The notes beneath the pieces are model-generated. The model saw only the letters and a program-made list of their open reading frames with translations. It was not told the origin of the DNA and searched no databases. 64,000 nucleotides of DNA, taken from contig CAKPCB010000005.1 of NCBI GenBank assembly GCA_934141245.1, positions 1 to 64,000 on the forward strand, written 5' to 3'. Position 1 is the stretch's first letter, and each line of letters opens with the position of its first letter. Source of the DNA: an uncultured Bacilli bacterium (lineage in GTDB: Bacteria; Bacillota_I; Bacilli_A; RF39; UBA660). Below are positions 18,151 to 27,538 of the stretch, piece by piece. A program made the position numbers and the translations under genes.

Positions 18151-19812
18151 ATGACAAATAAGGATTTAGCAAATCTAATATTTCCAAATATCACAAAAAC
18201 TATAGAAGATTATGAAAAGATGTATCCTAAAAGGGATTTACCAGATGATGCAATAGTAACTCGTGCAGCTCCATCTCCTACAGGTTATACTCATATGGGA
18301 ACTTTATTTCAAGCATTTATTTCGAAAAAGGCTGCTAAAGATACAAACGGTGTGTTTTATATAAGAATAGAAGATACTGATAGAGAAAGATTAGTTAGTG
18401 ATGCAGTTGATGTTATTACAACTGATTTAAAGTATTTTAATATTATTCCTGATGAAGGTGTTATCTCAAATGGTAAAGAAATAGGAAAGTATGGACCATA
18501 TACTCAAAGTGATAGAAAAGAAATATATCAAGCTTTTATGAAGTATTTAGTAGAAAATGATCTTGCTTATCCATGCTTTTGTACTAAGGAAGAAAAAGAA
18601 GAGATGACTTCTTCTCAAGAAAAGAGAAAAGATAGAATAGGTTATTATGGAAGATATGCAAAGTGTCGTAAAATTCCAGTTAATGATGCATATGAAAAAA
18701 TAAAAAATGGTCAAGCTTTTACACTTAGATTGAAATCACCTGGCGATTTTAATAAAAAGGTAATTGTAAATGATTTAATAAAAGGAAAGATTTCTTTTCC
18801 AGAAAATGATATGGATATAGTAATAATGAAACAAGACGGATTACCAACTTATCATTTTGCACATTTAGTTGATGATCATTTAATGCGTACTACTCACGTA
18901 ATAAGAGGAGATGAATGGCTATCATCACTTCCAACTCATATTCAGTTATTTGAAGTATTTGGCTTTGATGCTCCAAAATATGCACATATATCTCCTATTT
19001 TAAAAGAAGATAATGGTGTTAAAAGAAAACTTTCAAAAAGAAAAGATCCAGAAGCACAAATGAGTTACTATAGAGAAAAAGGAATACCTGTTAAAGCTGT
19101 TGAGTTATATTTAATGACACTTGCTAATACAAATTTTGAACAATGGTGGGATGCAAATAAAGATAAGTCTATAGATGATTTTAAGTATGATTTTAAAAAG
19201 ACAAGTAAATCTGGTGGTTTATTTGATGTTGAAAAATTACACAATATTTCTAAAAACTATCTAGCAAGAATTAAAGCTACAGAATTTTATGATATGCTTA
19301 TAAGTTATACTAAAGAATATGATAAAGAATTTTATGAAATAATAACAAAAAATAAAGAATTTACAATAGGTCTTTTAAATATAGAAAGAAATCAAAAAAA
19401 GCCAAGAAAAGATTATGCTTCATTTAGTGAGGTAAAGGACTTAGTTTGGTATATGTTTGATGAATTGTTTGATAATCACGAAAAAGATTATGAGTTTACT
19501 AATATAAATGATAGAGATGAAATATTAACTATAATGAATACATATATTAATAAATATTATAATGAATCTGATGATCAAGAGACATGGTTTAATAAAATAA
19601 AAGATTTATCTGAAAGTTTAGGATATGCAAGAGAAGTAAAAGAATATAAAGAAAATCCTGATAATTATAAAGGTCATGTGGGTGATGTATCAATGGTAAT
19701 TAGGGTTGCTCTAACAACTAGAAAAATGACACCGAATTTATATGATATTATAAAATTATTTGGTAAGGATAAAATAGTTAAAAGAATAAAGGAATTAGAA
19801 AAAAATATCTAA
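18151..19812 (+). CDS. gltX: Glutamyl-tRNA synthetase
   Basis: 553 aa class I aminoacyl-tRNA synthetase. The HIGH-like motif is PSPTGYTHMGT (near residues 40-50) and the KMSKS-like motif is KRKLSKRKDPE (near 290-300). GluRS features include RIEDTDRER, GYYGRYAKCR and HVIRGDEWLSS. It charges tRNA-Glu; whether it also makes Glu-tRNA-Gln for an amidotransferase route cannot be read here. The ATG follows AGAAAGGACTG. Two tRNA genes for Gln and Glu lie directly upstream. Confidence 0.95.
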   Translation: MTNKDLANLIFPNITKTIEDYEKMYPKRDLPDDAIVTRAAPSPTGYTHMGTLFQAFISKKAAKDTNGVFYIRIEDTDRERLVSDAVDVITTDLKYFNIIPDEGVISNGKEIGKYGPYTQSDRKEIYQAFMKYLVENDLAYPCFCTKEEKEEMTSSQEKRKDRIGYYGRYAKCRKIPVNDAYEKIKNGQAFTLRLKSPGDFNKKVIVNDLIKGKISFPENDMDIVIMKQDGLPTYHFAHLVDDHLMRTTHVIRGDEWLSSLPTHIQLFEVFGFDAPKYAHISPILKEDNGVKRKLSKRKDPEAQMSYYREKGIPVKAVELYLMTLANTNFEQWWDANKDKSIDDFKYDFKKTSKSGGLFDVEKLHNISKNYLARIKATEFYDMLISYTKEYDKEFYEIITKNKEFTIGLLNIERNQKKPRKDYASFSEVKDLVWYMFDELFDNHEKDYEFTNINDRDEILTIMNTYINKYYNESDDQETWFNKIKDLSESLGYAREVKEYKENPDNYKGHVGDVSMVIRVALTTRKMTPNLYDIIKLFGKDKIVKRIKELEKNI

Positions 19813-19822
19813 TTCCTTTTTA
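19789..19822 (+). terminator. Terminator overlapping the gltX stop
   Basis: AAGGAATTAGA (19789-19799) pairs with TCTAATTCCTT (19808-19818), then TTTT. The 5' arm lies in the last codons of gltX. Confidence 0.85.
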
Positions 19823-19956
19823 ATATATAATTTATAATTAAAAAAATAAACAAGGTTAGTTAATTCTAGCCTTGTTTTCCAAAAATAACAGTGGAAAACA
19901 ACTAGTTAGTTGTCTTTCCTATTTATATTATATAAAATTTTAAATAATTATCAATA
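19823..19956 (+). repeat. Direct repeat, copy 1 (134 bp, hairpin-rich)
   Basis: This block is nearly identical to 20128-20260. It contains AACAAGGTTAG...CTAGCCTTGTTTT, a terminator-like hairpin, and GTGGAAAACAACTAGTTAGT at 19891-19910. The last part can pair with 20012-20032 in the leader of the small ORF that follows. The two copies flank that small ORF, so a segment was duplicated here. Confidence 0.85.
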
Positions 19957-20062
19957 AATGGAGAGGGTTTTATATAAGTTTTGTCAAATAAAAGTATTGG
20001 GAGGCGCTAAAAAACTAACCATTGTTTTCCACCTATTTAGAATAAGAAGGGTGGTGATAATT

Positions 20063-20146
20063 ATGAAGTTTAAGTTCGAAATAAAATTTAACATTAAATT
20101 AATTATCATTTTAATATTTATTATATTATATATAATTTATAATTAA
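20063..20146 (+). CDS. Possible 27-aa hydrophobic membrane peptide
   Basis: ATG 20063 follows AGGGTGGTGATAATT, a good ribosome site. The peptide has a basic N-terminus (MKFKFEIKF) and a run of Ile/Leu forming one membrane helix. A longer reading from 19958 is possible but lacks a better start. It sits between the two copies of a hairpin-rich direct repeat. Size and shape resemble type I toxin or leader peptides, but no family is recognised. Confidence 0.4.
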   Translation: MKFKFEIKFNIKLIIILIFIILYIIYN

Positions 20147-20260
20147 AAAAATAAACAAGGTTAGTTAATTCTAGCCTTGTTTTCCAAAAAAATGTGGAAA
20201 ACAACTAGTTAGTTGCCTTTCCTATTTACATTATATAAAATTTTAAAATAATTATCAATA
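20128..20260 (+). repeat. Direct repeat, copy 2 (133 bp)
   Basis: Second copy of the 19823-19956 block, with a few substitutions and short indels. It carries the same CAAGG...CCTTG hairpin and the GTGGAAAACAACTAGTTAGT segment (20194-20213). Its left end includes the last codons of the small ORF and its right end lies 13 nt before the helicase ATG, so it forms the helicase leader. Confidence 0.85.
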
Positions 20261-20273
20261 GTATAGGTGAAAA

Positions 20274-21617
20274 ATGTGCAAAAGAAAATTAGATAAATAT
20301 CAATTAAAAGCTATTAAGTCAAAAAGAAAAATAATTCTTTTGCTAGCAGGAGCTGGATGTGGTAAGACTTACACTATAGTTAATAAAGTAAGATATATGA
20401 TAGAAAATTTAGGAGTGAAAAAAGAAGAAATTGTTTGTATATCTTTTACAAATGACTCTGTAAATAAATTAAAAAAAGATTTATCAGACGATAAAATAGA
20501 AGTATTAACATTTCATAAATTGGCACTTAAAATAATAGGAATGCAAAAAGATGTATTAACAGAAGATATGTTAACAGATGTAATAATTGACTCTTTTTCT
20601 AACAATACTTTACTTGGTTTATATAAAATGAGCAAAGAAGATATGGTAAATTTAATTAAAACATTTATTAATTTATTTAAATCTAACAATTATGATATAG
20701 ATAGATTCTATACGTTTATTAATAAAGCAAAAGATAAGGAAAAATATTTGTTAAAAGAAATTATGAAGTGTTATATATGTTATGAAACATATTTAAATAA
20801 AGAAAATATAATTGATTTTAATGATATGATAAATTTGGCTATAGAAAAACTAGATATATCAAAAATAACATATAAGTATATTATAATTGATGAATATCAA
20901 GATATTTCTCACTCTAAGTTAATGCTAGTAAAAAAATTAGTTAAATTATCAAATGCCCATCTTTTTTTAGTAGGGGATGATTTTCAGTCGATTTATAGAT
21001 TTACTGGTTCAAATATTAATGTTATAACTCATATTAGAAGATATTTTCCTTTAGTAAAGGTAATAAAATTAAGAAGAACATATAGAAACTCTAAAGAATT
21101 AATAAAAATTGCGGGTAAATTTATTATGAAAAATCCTTATCAAATAAGAAAAAGCTTAATATCAAATATTAGATGTCATAATCCTGTTGAAATAGTATAT
21201 TATAATGATTTAAATTATGAAATAAATAAGATAATTAGTCATGATGATATAGATGATTTACTTATTTTATCTAGAAATAATAAAGACTTAGAAAACTTAA
21301 ATATAAAAAATATTAAATATAATAAAATGAGTGTTCATAAATCAAAGGGGCTTGAAGCAAAATACGTTTTTTTAATTAATGTAAATGCACAAGCTAATGG
21401 TTTTCCTAATAGATATGTAGATCATGAAGTATTAAGATATGTTAATAATTATAGAGAATATTATCCATATGAAGAAGAAAGAAGACTTTTTTATGTTGCA
21501 CTAACTAGATGTATAAAAAAAATATATATTTTCACGTGTAAAGATAATGAATCAATATTTATAAAAGAAATAAAAAAATATAGTAATGTTATAGTAAAAA
21601 ATGAAATTATAGATTAA
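20274..21617 (+). CDS. Short UvrD/Rep-like superfamily 1 helicase
   Basis: 447 aa with the SF1 helicase motifs in order: Walker A GAGCGKT (near 27-33), IIIDEYQDIS (Walker B), VGDDFQSIYRFTGS, an Arg-rich RRTYRNS, VHKSKGLEAKYV and RRLFYVALTR near the end. UvrD, PcrA and Rep are about 650-720 aa, so the 1B/2B insertions are largely missing. It should be a compact 3'-5' ATP-dependent translocase or helicase. Its leader is the second copy of the duplicated hairpin element, so expression may be regulated by RNA structure. Confidence 0.88.
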   Translation: MCKRKLDKYQLKAIKSKRKIILLLAGAGCGKTYTIVNKVRYMIENLGVKKEEIVCISFTNDSVNKLKKDLSDDKIEVLTFHKLALKIIGMQKDVLTEDMLTDVIIDSFSNNTLLGLYKMSKEDMVNLIKTFINLFKSNNYDIDRFYTFINKAKDKEKYLLKEIMKCYICYETYLNKENIIDFNDMINLAIEKLDISKITYKYIIIDEYQDISHSKLMLVKKLVKLSNAHLFLVGDDFQSIYRFTGSNINVITHIRRYFPLVKVIKLRRTYRNSKELIKIAGKFIMKNPYQIRKSLISNIRCHNPVEIVYYNDLNYEINKIISHDDIDDLLILSRNNKDLENLNIKNIKYNKMSVHKSKGLEAKYVFLINVNAQANGFPNRYVDHEVLRYVNNYREYYPYEEERRLFYVALTRCIKKIYIFTCKDNESIFIKEIKKYSNVIVKNEIID

Positions 21618-21630
21618 ATATAATTTCATT
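21600..21630. terminator. Convergent terminator between helicase and feoB
   Basis: AATGAAATTATA and TATAATTTCATT pair around GATTAAA. The hairpin spans the stop codons of both converging genes. Confidence 0.65.
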
Positions 21631-23719
21631 AGAATAATTTAAATAACAAATTAATTAAAAAACATAATGTAAGTCCAATAAATGTTGGTATTATAAAGGC
21701 CATAAATGTCCAAAAAATACTTTTAGTTTCTTTTTTAATAGTTAATATTGTTGTGCTACAAGGAAAATGAAATAGCATAAAAATTAATGTAGATAATGCA
21801 GTTTTAATTGTCCATCCATTATTAACAAGTAACATTTTAAGCTCATAAAGATTATTATATTCTATTAAAACCGATTTATTCATATATCCCATTAGCATTA
21901 TTGGAATTACAATTTCGTTGGCTGGAAAACCTAGTATAAATGCCATTAAAATTATTCCATCCATACCAAATATATTTGCAATTGGATTTAAAAAATCTGA
22001 AATATAATACAATAGACTACAATTATTAATTGAAGTATTTGAAAGAATCCAAATAATTAAACCAGCTGGTGCTGCTATTACAATAGCTCTTATTAATACA
22101 AAAATTATTCTATCAAATATGGACCTTACAATTACTTCCTTTATTTGTGGTTTTCTATATGAAGGCATTTCTAAAATAAATGAAGAATTTTCTCCTTTTA
22201 TGATCTTAGAAAGTAGGCTTGATATAACTAAAGTTACTATGATGGAAAATATAATTAACGCTGTTAAAATCATACTAGATTTTATTTTACTATAACTTCC
22301 TATTGCTAAGAACATTACAATAATTGATATAAGACTTGGAAATCTTCCATTACATGGAACTAATGAATTTGTTAGTATTGCTATTAATCTTTCTTTTTTT
22401 GAATCTATTATTCTAGTACCTATTACACCACAAGAATTACAACCAAATCCCATACACATTGAAAGGACTTGTTTTCCATGACACTTAGCTTTATTAAAGA
22501 ATTTGTCTAGATTAAAAGTTATTCTAGGTAAAAATCCCAAGTCTTCTAACAGAGTAAATAATGGAAAGAATATTGCCATAGGAGGTAACATAACGGATAC
22601 TACCCAAAATAATGTTTTCAATATACCATCGACTATTATATTTCTTATTATAGAGGGTATCTTTACAGATATTAGAAAACAATCGATTTTACTATTTATA
22701 TAAAATAAAAATTTAGACAGTAATGTCGAAGGATAATTAGAAGCTGATATTGTAAGCCATAGTATAAATCCTAAAAATATTATCATAAAGGGTATACCAA
22801 ACAATTTAGATGTTAGTATTTTATCAATTTTTGGTGTTTTGTCATTACCTTTGTCAACACATAATTTACATATCCTACTATTATTATAATTTATTGTATC
22901 TATTATTTTATTTTTATATTTATCCATGTGTTTGTTTATATAATCATTACAAACATTTATTGAATAGTTGAATTTTTCCTTAACATCATCATTTATTTTT
23001 AAGTATTTATATATTTTTTCATTAAGACTTCTGTTATTTTCTAATAATTTTATTGCAAAAAATCTATTATTATTATTAGAATAGTTATCCAGCATTATTT
23101 TTAATTTATTTATACAATCTTCTATAATTATAGGGTACTTAATTAAAATATTATCTTTTAGGTTATTATCTAAATTACTATGTATATCTATTAACTTTAA
23201 TAGCTTATTTAGACTTTTTTTATCAGTAGCACAAGTTGTTATAACAGGTACGTTTAATTCTTCCTCTAATTTTTTAACATTAATATTAATTCCTTTTTTA
23301 TTAGCTTCATCTATTAAATTAATACAAACTATTACTTTACTAGAATTACATTCTATTATTTGAGTTGCTAAATTAAGATTTCGCTCTAATATGGTTGCAT
23401 CTAAAACAACTAAAATCAGATCATATTTATTAAAACATATAAAATCTCTTGTAACTTCTTCTTCCTTTGATGATGGCATTAAAGAATAAGTCCCAGGTAA
23501 ATCTACTAAAGTATAAGATTTATTATTAAAGGAAAACTTTCCAAATGCACTTTCTACCGTCTTACCTGTCCAATTTCCAGTATGTTGTTTTAGTTTTGTT
23601 AGAGCATTAAATATAGTAGATTTCCCAACATTAGGATTTCCAACTAATGCAACTGTTTTATAATCTTTATATTCTTTCTTTAACTTGTTATTTTTAAGAG
23701 AACTTTTAGTTAATCCCAT
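21629..23719 (-). CDS. feoB: Ferrous iron transporter FeoB
   Basis: 696 aa, normal for FeoB. The N-terminal G domain has GNPNVGKST (G1), a switch region ending HTGNWTGKT, DLPGTYSL (G3) and NLIDEA in the G4 position. The membrane part (about 310-696) has the paired Gate domains, with conserved Cys-bearing GFGCNSCGV and PCNGRFP, and CSTTI near the end. It moves Fe(II) across the cytoplasmic membrane. The start overlaps the 3' end of feoA by 14 nt, so the genes are translationally coupled. Confidence 0.96.
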   Translation of the reverse strand: MGLTKSSLKNNKLKKEYKDYKTVALVGNPNVGKSTIFNALTKLKQHTGNWTGKTVESAFGKFSFNNKSYTLVDLPGTYSLMPSSKEEEVTRDFICFNKYDLILVVLDATILERNLNLATQIIECNSSKVIVCINLIDEANKKGININVKKLEEELNVPVITTCATDKKSLNKLLKLIDIHSNLDNNLKDNILIKYPIIIEDCINKLKIMLDNYSNNNNRFFAIKLLENNRSLNEKIYKYLKINDDVKEKFNYSINVCNDYINKHMDKYKNKIIDTINYNNSRICKLCVDKGNDKTPKIDKILTSKLFGIPFMIIFLGFILWLTISASNYPSTLLSKFLFYINSKIDCFLISVKIPSIIRNIIVDGILKTLFWVVSVMLPPMAIFFPLFTLLEDLGFLPRITFNLDKFFNKAKCHGKQVLSMCMGFGCNSCGVIGTRIIDSKKERLIAILTNSLVPCNGRFPSLISIIVMFLAIGSYSKIKSSMILTALIIFSIIVTLVISSLLSKIIKGENSSFILEMPSYRKPQIKEVIVRSIFDRIIFVLIRAIVIAAPAGLIIWILSNTSINNCSLLYYISDFLNPIANIFGMDGIILMAFILGFPANEIVIPIMLMGYMNKSVLIEYNNLYELKMLLVNNGWTIKTALSTLIFMLFHFPCSTTILTIKKETKSIFWTFMAFIIPTFIGLTLCFLINLLFKLF

Positions 23720-23957
23720 TTAAATCATCCTTTATATTGATAATAATATTCATACCATCTTTTTTTCTAATAGCAATTAAACTCCCCTTAATTAAATAAC
23801 ATATAGGATCATTGAAAGGACTTTTATACATGGTTTTAATTTCAACACCCTTAACAAATCCTAAGTCTAATAATCTTCTCTTTAAATTATCATTATTATT
23901 TAATTTTGATATTAAACCCATTTTTCCAACAGGTAATTTATCCAATGTAATCTCCAT
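23706..23957 (-). CDS. feoA: FeoA ferrous iron transport accessory protein
   Basis: 83-aa SH3-like FeoA domain (LPVGKMGLISKL, RRLLDLGFVKGVEIK, DPICYLIKGSLIAIRK). FeoA is a cytoplasmic partner of FeoB. It is the first gene of the feoAB pair. No Fur box was identified upstream. Confidence 0.93.
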   Translation of the reverse strand: MEITLDKLPVGKMGLISKLNNNDNLKRRLLDLGFVKGVEIKTMYKSPFNDPICYLIKGSLIAIRKKDGMNIIINIKDDLNGIN

Positions 23958-24023
23958 TAATTTAACACCACTTTCACAAATAATTTCTATAGTAGTTTAT
24001 GTTAAGAAAGTATAAGAGGTAAC

Positions 24024-24055
24024 AAAAAAGAGTTTATATTTTTTTTATAAACTCT
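24024..24055 (-). terminator. Terminator of the HEKAH protein gene
   Basis: AGAGTTTATA and TATAAACTCT pair around an A/T loop; on the minus strand the stem is followed by TTTTT. The 3' codons of the gene form one arm. Confidence 0.8.
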
Positions 24056-24741
24056 AACTGCTTTTTATAATTTTCATCATCAACATAAACATCTTTAATA
24101 ATAGGATTTTTACTATCTTCAAATAAATTCGTATATATAAGTGATTTTACTTTTTCTTTATCTTTTAGATAATTTTCTAATAAAATAATAGTTCTTAAAA
24201 AATCTTTCATGTAATTTATTTGATACTCTAAAGATTTATCACTATAAAATAATTTACTTTTATTTAAGTATATTTTTGCAGATTTTTTTGCTTGTTTTAT
24301 TTTATAGTTAATATTATCATCTTTTATTCCGTTAAAATATTTACTATCAATATATATAGCTTGAATTATGTCCATAAAAGATGGAACCTCTTCAGACATT
24401 TTCTTATTATTTAACGCATGATATATATGAGCTTTTTCATGAGTAATAGTAACTGCATTTTTTATATCTTCTTCTTTTGGAATGAATATTTTAAAATCAA
24501 TAGCTCTGTTTCCTAAATATCTGTTAACAGTGCAAGTTCCATTGTAATCCTCTAGATAACCTCTTCTATATATAGCAACTTTAGAATCTATATTTGGAAC
24601 ATGTAAATTTGAAAAAAAGTCATCATAAAATTCATTTGAAATAGCAATACTATCTTCCAGTTTATTTTTGGAAATTTTAAGATTTGATTCTTGTTCATCA
24701 ATAGATAATATAGCTTTTGCTAATTTTTTATATTTATTCAT
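24034..24741 (-). CDS. Putative HExxH metallopeptidase-like protein
   Basis: About 235 aa from ATG 24741, downstream of AGAGGTGA. VTITHEKAHIYHA contains an HEKAH zinc-binding motif, with EEVPSF some 15 residues on as a possible third ligand, as in gluzincin-like IrrE/ImmA proteins. No helix-turn-helix, signal peptide or membrane segment is seen, so it is probably cytoplasmic. The rest is mostly helical and Lys-rich. The substrate is unknown. It is divergent from the calcium ATPase gene. Confidence 0.6.
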   Translation of the reverse strand: MNKYKKLAKAILSIDEQESNLKISKNKLEDSIAISNEFYDDFFSNLHVPNIDSKVAIYRRGYLEDYNGTCTVNRYLGNRAIDFKIFIPKEEDIKNAVTITHEKAHIYHALNNKKMSEEVPSFMDIIQAIYIDSKYFNGIKDDNINYKIKQAKKSAKIYLNKSKLFYSDKSLEYQINYMKDFLRTIILLENYLKDKEKVKSLIYTNLFEDSKNPIIKDVYVDDENYKKQLEFIKKI

Positions 24742-24869
24742 AGGCAAACTTCACCTCTTTGTTTTAACAACAGTATTATACACTTTTTTTAAAATAAGTA
24801 AATAGATTTGTCGTTTAAAAATAATAATAATTTTCTTTATCTAAAAGTAACATTTAGTAGGGAGGGATT

Positions 24870-27473
24870 ATGAAAAATTATAGTGGTCTTACAGATAAAG
24901 AAGTTTTAGAATCAAGGAAAAAGTATGGTACTAATGAGATAACAAATGATAATAAAAATAGTTTCATTAAACTTTTAGTAGAATCTTTAGGGGATCCTAT
25001 AATAAAAATCCTTTTGATTGCACTTTTTGTTAAAATAGTTTTTTTATTTAGTGATTTTAATTGGTTTGAAACACTAGGGATCTTAATAGCAATTTTTTTA
25101 GCGTCACTTGTATCTTCAGTATCAGAATATGGTAGTGAAAAGGCATTTAACAAGTTGCAAGAAGAATCTCAAAAATTGAAATGTAAGGTTAAAAGAAGTG
25201 GTAATGTATGTGAAATATATGCAAGTGAGGTAGTTGTAAATGATATAGTAGTATTAGAATCTGGTGATAAAATTCCAGCAGATGGTTATATAGTAGATGG
25301 ATATGTAAGTGTTAATGAATCTGCTATAAATGGAGAATCTAAAGAGGTTCATAAAGAAAAGAGTATAGGGGGTAAAATAACAGAAAAAAACAAATTATAT
25401 AAAGGAACTATTATTTATAATGGTAGTGCTTTGTTTAAAGTTAGTTTAGTTGGAGAAAATACATATTATGGAAAAATTGCAAATGAACTTAAAGAAAAAA
25501 CAGGAGATAGTCCTCTTAAGTTAAGACTAAGAAGACTTGCCAAAACAATTAGTATGTTTGGATATATTGGTGCTTTTTTAGCTGTTATATCATATCTTTT
25601 TTCAGTAATAGTAATAAACAATAATTTTGCATTATCTTCTATAATAGAGACGATATCTAATTTTAGATTAATGGCAGATTACATAATTTATGCACTTACT
25701 TTGGGAGTTACTATAATAATAGTATCGGTGCCAGAGGGACTTCCTATGATGATAACATTAGTTTTATCTTCTAATATGAAAAGAATGCTTAAAAGCAATG
25801 TTTTAGTAAGAAAAATGGTAGGAATAGAGACCGCTGGAAGTATAAATATATTATTTAGTGATAAAACTGGTACAATAACAACTGGAAAATTATCTTGTGA
25901 TAAGATAATAAGTGGAAATTTAAAAGAGTATAAAAAAGAAAAAGATTTAAAAGATAATTTATATAGTAAAATGCTTAAGATATCTATGGTAGTTAATAAT
26001 ATGTCATACTATGATAAAAATGGTGTAATAGGTGGAAACACAACTGATAAAAGTCTTTTGGAGTTTTTAGAACCTTGTAATTATAATTACATAAAAAAGA
26101 TTAAAACGATTGCATTTGATAGTAAAAACAAATATATGATAACAGTAATAGATGATAAGGTTTCTAGAAACTTAATAAAAGGTGCTCCAGAAGTTATACT
26201 TAAAAATTGCAAATACTTTTATGATGATGATGCTAAGAAAAGAGATTTTTTAAATAAAGAGAGCATTGATCTTAAAATAAAGGATGAACAAAAAAAAGGA
26301 AATAGAGTAATTGTACTTGCAACTAGTAATAATGCTAATGAAACAGATTTTTTAAATCTTACATTTGTTGCAGCTATTATAATAAAAGATAAGATTAGAA
26401 AAGAAGCTAAGGAAGCTATTAAAATTGTAAGAGAAGCTGGAATAAATGTTGTTATGATAACAGGTGATAATAGGGATACAGCTTATTCTATAGCAAATGA
26501 GGTTGGTCTTATTAGTAATAATGACGATATAATACTTACGTCTGATGAGTTAAATAAAATATCTGATTTTGAACTAAAAAAGATGCTTTCTAAACTTAAA
26601 GTTGTTGCAAGAAGCATGCCACAAGACAAAAGTAGACTAGTTAGGGTTTCAAAAGAGATGGATTTAGTTGTAGGAATGACTGGTGATGGAGTAAATGATG
26701 CACCAGCATTAAAAAAAGCTGATGTAGGTTTTGCTTTTGGATCTGGTAGTGAAGTTGCAAAAGAAGCATCTGATATAGTAATATTAGATAATAATTTTTC
26801 TTCTATATGCAAAGCCATTTTATTTGGTAGAACAATTTTTAAAAGCATCAGAAAATTTATAATATTTCAGCTTACAGTTAATTTATGTGCCCTTAGCATA
26901 TCAATAATAGGTCCTTTTATAAATGTAGATACTCCCGTTACAGTAATACAAATGCTGTGGATAAATATGGTTATGGATACATTAGCAGGATTAGCTTTCG
27001 CCTATGAACCAGCTCTTTTAGAATATATGTCGGAAAAACCAAAAAAGAAAAACGAAAATATTTTATGTTCGTACATGATAGGTGAAATTGTTATAACAGG
27101 ACTTTATACTACCGTGCTTTGTATTTTATTTTTAAAATTACCATTTATGCGAAATTTATTTAATAATTATGATTCGTTTATGACAGCATTTTTTGGATTA
27201 TTCATTTTTGCAGGAATATTTAATTGCTTTAATGCACATACAAGTAGAATAAACATATTTGCACATTTACTAAAAAATCCTATGTTTATAATTATTATGA
27301 GTTTTATATCTATAATACAATTAATAATGATATACTTTGGTGGTACAATGTTTAGAACGGTACCACTTCTAATAAATGAGTTTTTGATTATGTTTATAAT
27401 TTCATCAACAGTAGTTCCAGTTGATATTATAAGAAAAATTATATTTAAGAAAATTAACGTAAAAAATATTTAG
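24870..27473 (+). CDS. P-type calcium-transporting ATPase (P2 type)
   Basis: 867 aa with a complete P-ATPase layout. A cation ATPase N-terminus (GLTDKEVLESRKKYG), an actuator domain with NGES, membrane helix 4 with PEGLP, the phosphorylation motif SDKTGTITTG, nucleotide-binding KGAPE, and TGDGVNDAPALKKADVGFA are present. PEGLP and the C-terminal helix block fit Ca2+ pumps of the PMCA/SERCA kind. It should export Ca2+ from the cytoplasm. The ATG follows AGGGAGGGATT. Confidence 0.93.
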   Translation: MKNYSGLTDKEVLESRKKYGTNEITNDNKNSFIKLLVESLGDPIIKILLIALFVKIVFLFSDFNWFETLGILIAIFLASLVSSVSEYGSEKAFNKLQEESQKLKCKVKRSGNVCEIYASEVVVNDIVVLESGDKIPADGYIVDGYVSVNESAINGESKEVHKEKSIGGKITEKNKLYKGTIIYNGSALFKVSLVGENTYYGKIANELKEKTGDSPLKLRLRRLAKTISMFGYIGAFLAVISYLFSVIVINNNFALSSIIETISNFRLMADYIIYALTLGVTIIIVSVPEGLPMMITLVLSSNMKRMLKSNVLVRKMVGIETAGSINILFSDKTGTITTGKLSCDKIISGNLKEYKKEKDLKDNLYSKMLKISMVVNNMSYYDKNGVIGGNTTDKSLLEFLEPCNYNYIKKIKTIAFDSKNKYMITVIDDKVSRNLIKGAPEVILKNCKYFYDDDAKKRDFLNKESIDLKIKDEQKKGNRVIVLATSNNANETDFLNLTFVAAIIIKDKIRKEAKEAIKIVREAGINVVMITGDNRDTAYSIANEVGLISNNDDIILTSDELNKISDFELKKMLSKLKVVARSMPQDKSRLVRVSKEMDLVVGMTGDGVNDAPALKKADVGFAFGSGSEVAKEASDIVILDNNFSSICKAILFGRTIFKSIRKFIIFQLTVNLCALSISIIGPFINVDTPVTVIQMLWINMVMDTLAGLAFAYEPALLEYMSEKPKKKNENILCSYMIGEIVITGLYTTVLCILFLKLPFMRNLFNNYDSFMTAFFGLFIFAGIFNCFNAHTSRINIFAHLLKNPMFIIIMSFISIIQLIMIYFGGTMFRTVPLLINEFLIMFIISSTVVPVDIIRKIIFKKINVKNI

Positions 27474-27538
27474 TTTAATTATGTTGATATGACAAGATAT
27501 TTATGATATTATATTTTAGAAAAAGTGGGGAAGTAGAA

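Noticed and set aside
24878..25153. 91-aa frame opposite the calcium ATPase
   Set aside because: Shadow of a well-supported gene, with no ribosome site or family.
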